Shown piece after piece: positions 1 to 7,194 of a stretch of 14,661 nt of DNA. The first letter of the stretch is position 1; the number at the start of each line of letters is the position of its first letter. The position numbers were made by a program, and so were the translations under genes. The DNA is taken from contig JBKHJA010000067.1 of assembly GCA_046538375.1 (NCBI GenBank), positions 1 to 14,661 of the forward strand, given 5' to 3'. Origin of the DNA: JBKHJA01 sp046538375. Its GTDB lineage: Bacteria; Acidobacteriota; Aminicenantia; Aminicenantales; Aminicenantaceae. The notes beneath the pieces were generated by a model, which saw nothing but the letters and a program-made list of their open reading frames with translations, was not told the DNA's origin and did no database searches.

Positions 1-69
1 ACCTGGACGGGAGCGAAGCCATTCCCAAATACATGTTCTTAGTATCTCACCCCGGGAAAAAAGATGCTT
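1..69 (-). repeat. End of a dispersed MITE-like repeat (copy A, cut by window edge)
   Basis: The reverse complement of this stretch matches 6803-6870 over its whole length, with two substitutions and one single-base indel by eye. Similarity begins at the first base of the window, so the element very probably continues to the left; only its terminal part is visible. By comparison with the complete copy at 6803-7109, base 69 is the outer end of the element and its body lies upstream. It stops 19 bases before the -35 box of the phosphatase operon, so the element borders the promoter without supplying it. Confidence 0.85.
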
Positions 70-87
70 ACGGATGAAAATGTTAAA

Positions 88-115
88 TTGACAACTGCAT
101 TTCCCCTTGTATAAT
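88..115 (+). promoter_or_regulatory. Consensus sigma70-type promoter of the phosphatase operon
   Basis: TTGACA (88-93) and TATAAT (110-115) are both perfect consensus hexamers separated by 16 bases. The expected start of transcription is near 121-123, only three to five bases before the ATG at 126. The message would be leaderless or nearly so. The AGGA at 116-119, which would otherwise be a well-spaced ribosome site for the ATG at 126, would lie outside such a transcript. Either translation is leaderless or an additional upstream promoter supplies the leader. Confidence 0.75.
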
Positions 116-125
116 AGGATATTCT

Positions 126-1421
126 ATGATCCTGTTTAAGAAAAAAAAGAAACCAAAGGTCTGTGTCATAGGACTGGACGGAGTTCCCCACTTTCTCATC
201 CAAGAGCTTGCAGAAAAAGGAGTTATGCCCTTTGTCTCTCAGCTTTTGGATTCAGGACATCTTCATCAAATGAAAGCCAGCCTTCCAGAGATCTCAGCGG
301 TGAGCTGGACAGACTTTATGACCGGAACCAATTCTGGAACACACGGTATTTTCGGATTCACAGACCTGAAGAAAGGCACTTATGATCTTCGCTTCCCCAA
401 TTTCCTTGATCTCAAGAAAAAAACTTTCTGGGATGACCTGGCCGAGAAAAACAAAAGATGTATCATCATCAATCAACCCTCAACCTATCCGGCCAGGAAA
501 ATCAATGGAATTCTGATCTCAGGATTTGTGGCCATTGATCTTTCGAAAGCCGTTTATCCTCTCTCCTATCTGTGGTCTCTGGAAAAGATGGGATACCAGA
601 TAGACGTGGACACTTTCAAAGCCCAGAATAACCATGAATTTCTGTGGCAGCAGCTCTCTAAAACTCTAAACGGACGGCAGCAAGCTTTTTCCTGGCTATG
701 GAAGGAAGATTGGGACTACTTCGAATTTGTTATCACCGGCACAGATAGATTGCATCATTTTCTATGGAATGCTTACCAAGACCAGGATCATCCTTATCAT
801 CAAAATTTTCTCCACTATTACAGTCAGATTGATCAATTCATAAGCAAAGCGGTTCTTTCCTTCAGAAAGCACACAGAAGATGATGAAGGCCTTTACCTAC
901 TTTCAGATCATGGTTTTACAGCTATTGAGCAAGAAGTCTATCTTAATGTCTGGCTGGAAAAACAGGGATATCTCAAATTCAAAAGTTCCTCTCCTCAAAA
1001 CCTTAACCATATAGCTTCTGGAAGCTATGCCTTTGCCATGGATCCTAACCGGATTTATTTAAACTTCAAAGGGAAATTTCCTCAGGGTATTGTCGAAGAA
1101 TCTGAAAAAGAGGCCTTGAAAGAAGAAATAAGAGAAAAGCTGGAAAAATTGGAGTACAACGGCAAGAAAGTGGTAAAAAAAGTGATTGATACTGAGGAAA
1201 TCTATTCAGGACCCTATCTTTCCCTGGGACCTGACCTTATGGTGATCTCTGAGCGCGGTTTTGATATGAAAGGATCAGTAAAGAAAAAAGAAATATTCGG
1301 GCGTTCAAATCTTAAAGGAATGCACACTTGGGATGATGCCTTTTTCTGGGCCCACACAGAGCTGGGGCAAGATCTCTCCATTTCTGACTTGTCATCTCTG
1401 ATCATGTCCCACTTTTTATGA
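126..1421 (+). CDS. Alkaline phosphatase superfamily (type I phosphodiesterase-like) hydrolase, no export signal
   Basis: A 431-residue metal-dependent phospho- or sulfo-hydrolase of the alkaline phosphatase/iPGM/nucleotide pyrophosphatase superfamily; the substrate is unknown. The expected bimetal ligands are all visible: D18 in IGLDG, putative nucleophile S57 in the segment before SWTDFMTG, D207/H211 (DxxxH), D261/H262 in SDHG and H400 in GMHTW. Unlike its two downstream paralogues it has no signal peptide or membrane helix, only a lysine-rich N-terminus (KKKKK at 5-9), and it lacks their roughly 120-residue beta-rich insertion, which explains its shorter length. ATG 126 is the only start available: upstream the frame is open back to a TAA at 84 without any ATG, GTG or TTG, and the next internal Met lies past the catalytic Asp. 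Its TGA overlaps the next ATG (ATGA). The superfamily call is firm; exact activity is not deducible. Confidence 0.88.
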   Translation: MILFKKKKKPKVCVIGLDGVPHFLIQELAEKGVMPFVSQLLDSGHLHQMKASLPEISAVSWTDFMTGTNSGTHGIFGFTDLKKGTYDLRFPNFLDLKKKTFWDDLAEKNKRCIIINQPSTYPARKINGILISGFVAIDLSKAVYPLSYLWSLEKMGYQIDVDTFKAQNNHEFLWQQLSKTLNGRQQAFSWLWKEDWDYFEFVITGTDRLHHFLWNAYQDQDHPYHQNFLHYYSQIDQFISKAVLSFRKHTEDDEGLYLLSDHGFTAIEQEVYLNVWLEKQGYLKFKSSSPQNLNHIASGSYAFAMDPNRIYLNFKGKFPQGIVEESEKEALKEEIREKLEKLEYNGKKVVKKVIDTEEIYSGPYLSLGPDLMVISERGFDMKGSVKKKEIFGRSNLKGMHTWDDAFFWAHTELGQDLSISDLSSLIMSHFL

Positions 1422-3583
1422 TAACCATGAAAAACAAAGACAAAAGACTGCTGGCTTTACTGATTTTTCTGCTTGCCGTCCCTGTCTTTGCTCAGGCATA
1501 CATAGGACCTGGAGCCGGATTTGCTTTTCTTTCTTCTTTTCTCGTCCTGTTCCTTACCTTTTTTCTGGCTGTTTTCTCCTTTCTCTCCTGGCCTTTTCGC
1601 CTGCTGTGGAGGATGATAAAAGGACAAAAAGCTTTTAAAAAAAGCATCATCAACAAATTGATTATCGTCGGCCTGGATGGCCTTGAGCCCGCTCTGGTTG
1701 AAAAATTTATGTCTGAAGGCAAGCTTCCTCATTTTTCAAAGATAAAAAAGGAAGGAATTTATGCCCCTCTCCGAACCACTACTCCGGCCATTTCTCCGGT
1801 GGCCTGGTCTTCTTTTATGACTGGATCCTACCCCGCCAAGCACAATATCTTTGATTTCCTAAGCAGAGACCCCAAAACCTATCTCCCTGACCTCTCTTCA
1901 GCAAGAATTGGAAACCCCAAGAGAGTCTTATCCCTGGGAAAATACAATATCCCCCTCTCCAAACCGGAAATCAAGGGTCTGCGCAGGAGTGTCCCCTTCT
2001 GGAAGATTTTAGGAGAGAACGGCATTTTCAGCACTGTGCTCAGAGTTCCCATCACTTTTCCTCCTGAGAAATTCCGAGGTCATCTCTTTTCCGGAATGTG
2101 TGCTCCTGACTTGAAAGGAAGCCAGGGAACATTCTTTTTCTACACAACCGATGAACAAAAAATCAAAAAAAGGGAAGGCGGGATAAACATTCCCGTAACC
2201 ATCAACAAGAATAAAATAGAAACCTATATCTCTGGTCCAGAAAATTCTCTTCTCAAAGAAAAGGAAGAAATCCGCCTCCCCTTGACCATTATTCTTAAAG
2301 AAGATAAACAGGAAGCGCTCATCGAGGTTTCTGATCAAAAAATCAAATTAAAAAAGCACCAATTCTCAGATTGGATAAGATTGACTTTCCGTCCTGGTCT
2401 GGGAATGAAAATCAGGGCTGTTTGCCGTCTGTACATCTCCCAAATCTATCCTCATTTCGAGATGTATGTCACCCCGCTCAATATTGATCCAGAAAAACCT
2501 GCTCTACCCATCTCCCATCCGTTCATCTATTCTGTTTATCTGGCGAAACTGCTGGGAAGTTTTATCACTCTTGGAGAGGCCAACGACACCTGGGCCCTGA
2601 ATGAAGGAGTTCTCAGCGAGGAAGCTTTTCTGAAATTGACCTACTCCAATCATGAAGAATGGGAGAAGATGCTGTTCAACGCCATAGCCAAAACCAAAAA
2701 AGGACTGGTCACTTGTGTGTTTGAAACCACCGATAGTATCCAACACATGTTCTGGCGCTATTTGGACCAAAACCATCCCGCGCTCAAAACCGGGCAAGCC
2801 AAGATGAGTTCAAAAGTTATGGAAGACCTTTACACAAGAATGGATGATCTGGTGGGAAGAGTCCTGGATACCATGGATAGAAAAAGTATCATGATCATCA
2901 TGTCTGACCATGGGTTCAAATCTTTCCGCCGCGGGGTGAACCTCAACTCATGGTTGTACAAGAATGGATACCTCAACTTGAAAGAAGGAAAACAAGAAAG
3001 TAAGGAATGGTTCAGTGAAGTGGATTGGCAGAGGACCAAAGCCTACGGCCTTGGTCTGGGAGGAATTTATATCAACCAGAGAGGTAGAGAAGCCAAAGGG
3101 ATAGTGGATCCTGGTGATCCCACCAAAGCCTTAAAAAAAGAACTGATAGAAAAATTATCCGGTCTAAAAGATGATAAATATGGGATTACAGCCATCAATA
3201 AAATTTTTGACCGGGATGAACTTCCTTCTGGACCATATTACGAAAATTGTCCTGATCTTATGGTTGCCTATAACGAAGGTTACAGAGTCTCTTGGGATTC
3301 TGTCACCGGCAAAGTCAATTCCACTTTATTCCAGGATAACAGGAAAGCCTGGAGCGGAGACCACTGCATTGATCCCCGTTTGGTGCCCGGGGTCTTCTTT
3401 TCCACGGAGAAAATAGAATCAAATTCTCCATCCATAATTGACATCGCCCCTACAGCTCTTGAGCTGTTCGGGATCCATCCCCCTTCCCATATGGATGGAC
3501 ATTCGCTGATAGATGTGAAAAAATTAAAGACAATGAGAAAGCCTAAAAAAGAGGACAGGAATAATGAACCGCCTAAATCGTAG
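1418..3583 (+). CDS. Membrane-anchored alkaline phosphatase superfamily hydrolase
   Basis: A 721-residue paralogue of the flanking genes. The N-terminus has a signal-like hydrophobic segment (about 10-27, ending AQA), then YIGPGAG and a second hydrophobic helix (about 35-62) followed by basic residues. The catalytic domain is therefore probably tethered to the inner membrane; which face it occupies depends on whether the first segment is cleaved. Catalytic residues are D87 (GLDG), S126 (ISPVAW, putative nucleophile), D439/H443, D497/H498 (SDHG) and H649 (SGDHC). Residues about 215-350 form an insertion shared with the next gene and absent from the first. The C-terminus ends in a charged tail. 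The start overlaps the previous stop as ATGA; ATG 1427 (Met4) is an alternative, and neither has an obvious Shine-Dalgarno sequence, so translational coupling is likely. The stop lies 20 bases inside the next gene. Substrate unknown. Confidence 0.87.
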   Translation: MITMKNKDKRLLALLIFLLAVPVFAQAYIGPGAGFAFLSSFLVLFLTFFLAVFSFLSWPFRLLWRMIKGQKAFKKSIINKLIIVGLDGLEPALVEKFMSEGKLPHFSKIKKEGIYAPLRTTTPAISPVAWSSFMTGSYPAKHNIFDFLSRDPKTYLPDLSSARIGNPKRVLSLGKYNIPLSKPEIKGLRRSVPFWKILGENGIFSTVLRVPITFPPEKFRGHLFSGMCAPDLKGSQGTFFFYTTDEQKIKKREGGINIPVTINKNKIETYISGPENSLLKEKEEIRLPLTIILKEDKQEALIEVSDQKIKLKKHQFSDWIRLTFRPGLGMKIRAVCRLYISQIYPHFEMYVTPLNIDPEKPALPISHPFIYSVYLAKLLGSFITLGEANDTWALNEGVLSEEAFLKLTYSNHEEWEKMLFNAIAKTKKGLVTCVFETTDSIQHMFWRYLDQNHPALKTGQAKMSSKVMEDLYTRMDDLVGRVLDTMDRKSIMIIMSDHGFKSFRRGVNLNSWLYKNGYLNLKEGKQESKEWFSEVDWQRTKAYGLGLGGIYINQRGREAKGIVDPGDPTKALKKELIEKLSGLKDDKYGITAINKIFDRDELPSGPYYENCPDLMVAYNEGYRVSWDSVTGKVNSTLFQDNRKAWSGDHCIDPRLVPGVFFSTEKIESNSPSIIDIAPTALELFGIHPPSHMDGHSLIDVKKLKTMRKPKKEDRNNEPPKS

Positions 3584-5549
3584 AGATTTCATCAAACTTG
3601 GCTTTAGTGCCGCTTCTCTTTTGGCCTTAGGGAATGGATCGGATCTGATCACCAAAACTTTAGGCAGAAGAGACACTCCAAAAAAAGCTCTTATCCTGGG
3701 GCTGGATGGAATGGATCCCCATTTTCTGAACATCTGGATGAAACAGGGGAAGCTCCCCAGCTTCCAGCGTCTGGCAAACGAAGGAGATTTTCGCCCGTTG
3801 AGAACAAGCATACCCCCTCAGAGCCCGGTCGCCTGGTCAAATTTCATCAATGGAACCAATCCTGGAGGACATGCTGTTTTCGATTTCATCCATAGAGATC
3901 CTGAAAACTACATTCCTCTTTTTTCAGCCTCAAAGACAGAAGAATCCAAAAAAACCATAACTCTCGGCAATTACATGTTCCCTCTTTCTGGAGGGAAGGT
4001 CAAACTCCTGCGCAAAGGAAAAGCTTTCTGGCAGATTTTGGAAGAGCATGACATTCCCAGCACCGTGTTTAAGATTCCTTCTAATTATCCACCCGCTCCC
4101 ACCAAACAGAGGACAATATCAGGAATGGGAACTCCAGATATCCTGGGATCCTACGGCATTTTCAACCACTATACCACAGAATCAAAGGAGATCAATCAAG
4201 ATATTGGGGGAGGAAGAATCCATGAAGTCTATGTGATCGGAAATAGGGTTGAAGCTAGACTTCCGGGACCGCCCAACACCTTTAAAAAAGACAGACCCGA
4301 TCTTTATATCGATTTTAAAGTATTTATCGATCCGGTTAATCCAGTGGCCAAGATTGTCATCCAGGACCATGAGTTCATCTTGCGGGAGGGAGAATGGAGT
4401 GGGTGGAAGAGGATCCATTATCCCCTGATCCCCACTCAAAGTGTGAGTGGAATCTGTATGTTTTACCTTAAACAAATCCGTCCCCAGTTCAAGCTCTATG
4501 TGTCTCCGGTCAACATTGACCCTGAAAATCCTGCGCTTCCCATCTCTACACCCAGCCACTATGCTGATGAACTGGAGGATAAGTTCGGGCCTTATTTTAC
4601 CAAAGGCCTACCAGCAGACACCTCGGCTCTGGATAATGACGTGTTAAACGACGGGGAATTTCTCCAGCAAGACGACTTCGTTCTCCAGGAAAGACGGAAT
4701 ATGTTAGATTATGAACTGGAAAGGTTTGATTCAGGACTTCTCTTCTACTATGTCTCCAGCACTGATCAAAGGCAGCACATGTTCTGGCGGCTTATTGATA
4801 AAAAACATCCCATGTATGACCCCACTTTAGCATCAAAATACGGAAACGCCATCGAAAATATTTACATAGAAATGGATAGCCTGTTGGAGAAGGCCTTAAA
4901 GAGAGTGGATAAGGATACCACTGTTCTGGTCATGTCTGATCATGGTTTTACCCCCTTCCGCCGTGGATTGAACCTGAATTCCTGGTTGAAAGAAAATGGC
5001 TATCTCCGACTGATCAATGAATGGAAACAAGGAGAAGAAGCGTTCTTCCTGAATACCGACTGGTCCAGGACCAAAGCCTATGCATTGGGTCTTAACGGTC
5101 TGTACATCAATCAGAGAGGAAGAGAGGCAGAAGGCATTGTCTCTTCGGGAACAGAAAAGGAAGCCTTGGTGCGGGAGATTGCCCGAAAATTAGAAAACTT
5201 AACAGATCCCCAGACAGGAGAAAAAGTCGTTCTCCATGCCTATGTGGCCAAAGACGTCTATCAAGGGCCTTATGTGGAGGAAGCTCCTGATATCATCGTA
5301 GGTTACAACAGGGGTTACAGAGTTTCCTGGGCCTCTCCCTTAGGAAGAATCCCAAAATCTATTCTGGAAGACAATACTGAAAAATGGAGCGGTGACCACT
5401 GCATGGCCCCAGATGTGATCCCCGGAATTTTGCTGGCCAATCGCAAGATCAAATCTGATTCGCCGGCCCTGTATGATTTGACACCCACCATATTAAAAAT
5501 CTTTGGCCTACCAAAAACACGGGAAATGATCGGGGAGCCAATTTTTTAG
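3564..5549 (+). CDS. Tat-exported alkaline phosphatase superfamily hydrolase
   Basis: A 661-residue hydrolase that is collinear with the preceding protein across the whole catalytic region, including the insertion and the shared RTKAY, INQRGREA and GYRVSW segments. Its N-terminus carries a twin-arginine signal (NRRDFIKLG at 5-13, then a mild hydrophobic stretch to about 23). It is probably exported folded with its metals to the periplasm or beyond. Ligands: D48 (GLDG), S87 (QSPVAW, putative nucleophile), D401/H405, D459/H460 (SDHG) and H612 (SGDHC). The gene overlaps the previous one by 20 bases and has GGA close upstream of its ATG. Use of Tat in place of Sec fits cofactor loading in the cytoplasm. 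Superfamily and export route are well supported; substrate (lipid, glycan, nucleotide or sulfate ester) is unknown. Confidence 0.88.
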   Translation: MNRLNRRDFIKLGFSAASLLALGNGSDLITKTLGRRDTPKKALILGLDGMDPHFLNIWMKQGKLPSFQRLANEGDFRPLRTSIPPQSPVAWSNFINGTNPGGHAVFDFIHRDPENYIPLFSASKTEESKKTITLGNYMFPLSGGKVKLLRKGKAFWQILEEHDIPSTVFKIPSNYPPAPTKQRTISGMGTPDILGSYGIFNHYTTESKEINQDIGGGRIHEVYVIGNRVEARLPGPPNTFKKDRPDLYIDFKVFIDPVNPVAKIVIQDHEFILREGEWSGWKRIHYPLIPTQSVSGICMFYLKQIRPQFKLYVSPVNIDPENPALPISTPSHYADELEDKFGPYFTKGLPADTSALDNDVLNDGEFLQQDDFVLQERRNMLDYELERFDSGLLFYYVSSTDQRQHMFWRLIDKKHPMYDPTLASKYGNAIENIYIEMDSLLEKALKRVDKDTTVLVMSDHGFTPFRRGLNLNSWLKENGYLRLINEWKQGEEAFFLNTDWSRTKAYALGLNGLYINQRGREAEGIVSSGTEKEALVREIARKLENLTDPQTGEKVVLHAYVAKDVYQGPYVEEAPDIIVGYNRGYRVSWASPLGRIPKSILEDNTEKWSGDHCMAPDVIPGILLANRKIKSDSPALYDLTPTILKIFGLPKTREMIGEPIF

Positions 5550-5564
5550 TTTGAGGTAGGAGAG

Positions 5565-5756
5565 ATGGCAAAAACAAAAGTGAAGTTGGATAAGGATTTG
5601 ATGACCAAAGTCAAAAAATTTGCCCAGCTTGCTGGCTATTCTTCTGTTGAAGAATTCGTCACCCACTGTTTGGAAAAAGAAATAGCCAAGCTCGAAGGAT
5701 CAGATTCAGAAGAAGAGATCAAGAAAAAACTCAAGGGATTGGGCTATATTTCGTAA
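5565..5756 (+). CDS. Small ribbon-helix-helix (CopG/Arc-like) protein with LGY tail
   Basis: A 63-residue protein. Residues 3-9 (KTKVKLD) form a short alternating strand and residues about 10-44 form two helices around AGYSSVEEFV, the pattern of a CopG/Arc ribbon-helix-helix dimer that binds DNA through its strand. After an acidic linker (EGSDSEEE) it ends in KLKGLGYIS. From memory, very similar LxxLGY endings occur at the C-termini of many bacterial sulfatases and phosphodiesterases of the alkaline phosphatase superfamily, which makes the tail noteworthy beside three such genes. It begins 15 bases after the preceding stop with GGTAGGAGAG just before the ATG, and it belongs to the operon. It could be an autoregulator of the operon or a non-DNA-binding partner of the hydrolases; the sequence does not decide. 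Confidence 0.72.
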   Translation: MAKTKVKLDKDLMTKVKKFAQLAGYSSVEEFVTHCLEKEIAKLEGSDSEEEIKKKLKGLGYIS

Positions 5757-5863
5757 AACAAAGAGGTGCGGCCTGAACCAAAGTCTCTGTATTTTTCCTT
5801 CATCGAATAGAAGCAGGGCCTTTGTGGTCAAGTTTATCCAAAAGGAGGAGACGCTCAAGTCAA

Positions 5864-6691
5864 ATGTGGGTATTCAATACAGCCGTAGGCAAGATATTTG
5901 AGTTCCTTTTTTTTCCCTTCCGCAGCCTAGGTCTTTGGGCAGGGATGATTTTCATTTCGTTTTTAACCGGACTTTTCATGCTGTTTGTATTCCGTTATAC
6001 CTCCAACCAGGAAGGAATAAGAAAGGTCAAAAATAAAATAAAGGCCCACCTTCTTGAGATCCGACTGTTCAAAGAGAGTTTTTCCACTTCCCTCAGAGCT
6101 CAAGGGAGCATACTCCGGTATAATTTAAAATATATCAGCTATTCCGCCAAGCCGATGCTGATCATGATCATTCCTCTGATTCTGATCATCATTCAGCTCA
6201 ATTTCTGGTTCGGCTACCAGTCTCTGTCTCAGGGAGAGAAGGCTCTGCTGAAAGTCAAACTGAAAGACCATGTCAGTCCTCTCCAGCTTCAGATGAACAT
6301 CGAATCCTCCCCCGGCTTTGAAATTGAAACTCCTCCCCTCAGGATTGAAGAAGAAAGAGAAATCGACTGGCGTCTGAGGGCTAAAGAAAAAGGAATCCAT
6401 CATCTGGTCATCAGTTTGGATGGACTCAAGCTCAGCAAAAGATTAGCCGTGGATCAGAAGCCTCTCAGCCGCATCTTCCCCAGGAAAGTTGGCCAGAACC
6501 TGTTAGACCAGGTGTTGTATCCAGGAGAGACTCCCCTCCCCTCTAATTCCCCTCTGGAAGCCATCATAATCTCCTATCCTGCCAAAAACATGAACCTTTT
6601 TGGATGGAGGATTCATTGGCTGATTGTCTATTTCGCTCTCTCTATAATATTCGGCTTTTGCTTGAAAGGCGTACTGGGCGTTGAAATCTAG
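5864..6691 (+). CDS. Three-helix membrane protein, possibly Oxa1/YidC/EMC3 (DUF106)-like
   Basis: A 275-residue protein of uncertain family. Numbered from the chosen start, it has a hydrophobic helix at about 25-44, a charged helical stretch (about 47-90), a strongly hydrophobic helix at about 97-117 (KPMLIMIIPLIL), a polar domain of roughly 130 residues rich in beta-type sequence, and a last helix at about 252-272. Helix, cytoplasmic coiled hairpin, helix, outside domain, helix is the plan of archaeal DUF106/EMC3 and the Oxa1/YidC insertase core, and the KPM...IPL motif fits, but I cannot confirm homology by eye. Start choice: the open frame extends to a TTG at 5822, but the RRRR it would encode is the Shine-Dalgarno itself (AAAGGAGGAG at 5841-5850), so ATG 5864 is preferred despite a 15-base spacer. 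It is the last gene of the phosphatase operon, 107 bases after the small protein gene. Confidence 0.7.
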   Translation: MWVFNTAVGKIFEFLFFPFRSLGLWAGMIFISFLTGLFMLFVFRYTSNQEGIRKVKNKIKAHLLEIRLFKESFSTSLRAQGSILRYNLKYISYSAKPMLIMIIPLILIIIQLNFWFGYQSLSQGEKALLKVKLKDHVSPLQLQMNIESSPGFEIETPPLRIEEEREIDWRLRAKEKGIHHLVISLDGLKLSKRLAVDQKPLSRIFPRKVGQNLLDQVLYPGETPLPSNSPLEAIIISYPAKNMNLFGWRIHWLIVYFALSIIFGFCLKGVLGVEI

Positions 6692-6707
6692 GTTTGTGCT
6701 TTCATTT

Positions 6708-6729
6708 GGCCAAGCGAAATTTGGCCTTT
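6708..6729 (+). terminator. Weak terminator-like hairpin after the phosphatase operon
   Basis: GGCCAA (6708-6713) pairs perfectly with TTGGCC (6721-6726) around a seven-base loop, 16 bases after the last stop codon of the operon. Only TTT follows before a run of C, so the U-tract is poor. It is positioned as a terminator but may be inefficient or Rho-assisted. Confidence 0.4.
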
Positions 6730-6802
6730 CCCCAACCAAATAATAAATTCTTTTCCCAAGGCCTTTTTCTGTTCCAAGTCAATCCCCGCTTGGCATCGAA
6801 GG

Positions 6803-7109
6803 AAGCATCTTTTTTCCGGGGTGAAATACTAAAAACATGTATTTGGGAATGGCTTCGCTCCCGTCCAGGTTTTTCACGCCGTTCCTTCACCGTCCATCTC
6901 GGCGCCTGCGTAACTGCGCATGTCAGTTATATTGGAATATCGCTTATCTGTACTCATACATGTTTCATATGTCTTATCTGAGTATGCTCAAACATACTCG
7001 GCGACCGATTTCATCGGCTGCCCTCGATGGACGATTCAGGAAGGCTAAACCTTCAATGGTCGCTTCAGCCATACCCAAACACCTTTTTACCCCAGAAATA
7101 AAGATGTTT
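6803..7109. mobile_element. MITE-like foldback element with imperfect terminal inverted repeats (copy B)
   Basis: About 307 bases without a credible gene. The left end (AAGCATCTTTTTT..., 6803 on) recurs inverted at the right end (reading inward from 7109: AAACATCTTTATTT...), including GGGGT and TTTGGG-ATGGCT blocks. Similarity resumes further in as the 8-base inverted pair CGTCCATC (6891-6898) and GATGGACG (7026-7033), so the ends form long imperfect arms. The centre holds perfect small hairpins: CGCCG/CGGCG (6877-6904), ATATTGGAATAT (6929-6940), GAGTATG/CATACTC (6980-6999), CCGAT/ATCGG (7005-7017) and GAAGG/CCTTC (7040-7054). The left 68 bases are nearly identical to the inverse of bases 1-69, so it is a repeated element. 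I see no clear target-site duplication and no transposase. It may be a non-autonomous transposable element or a structured RNA-encoding repeat. Confidence 0.65.
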
Positions 7110-7127
7110 ACTTACCGGAAAAAATAT

Positions 7128-7157
7128 TTGCTATCATCCTGGATTTTCTGATATAGT
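7128..7157 (+). promoter_or_regulatory. Likely promoter of the lipoprotein gene
   Basis: TTGCTA (7128-7133) and TATAGT (7152-7157) are separated by 18 bases, about 38 bases before the ATG. The -10 box has one mismatch to consensus and the -35 box two. It lies just outside the right end of the repeat element, which leaves a leader of about 30 bases with a strong AGGAGG ribosome site at 7185-7190. Confidence 0.45.
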
Positions 7158-7194
7158 CCTTAAAGACAAAAAATCCCGTAAAAAAGGAGGTCTT

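Noticed and set aside
134..160. A-rich run near the start of the first phosphatase gene as a possible programmed frameshift site.
   Set aside because: The downstream frame is the catalytic domain in frame 0, and no stimulatory structure or alternative product is evident.
5822..5863. N-terminal extension MWSSLSKRRRRSSQ of the membrane protein from a TTG start.
   Set aside because: The four arginines are the translation of the Shine-Dalgarno sequence itself, so the ATG at 5864 is preferred.
6943..7002. Two roughly 30-base units starting CTTATCTG, suggestive of a CRISPR array.
   Set aside because: There are only two units, with only eight identical leading bases, no regular spacers and no cas genes; they are better explained as internal structure of the repeat element.
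6694..7151. Open frames of 95 and 104 codons in the 6692-7194 interval.
   Set aside because: They run through the foldback repeat, lack ribosome sites and have no protein-like domain pattern.
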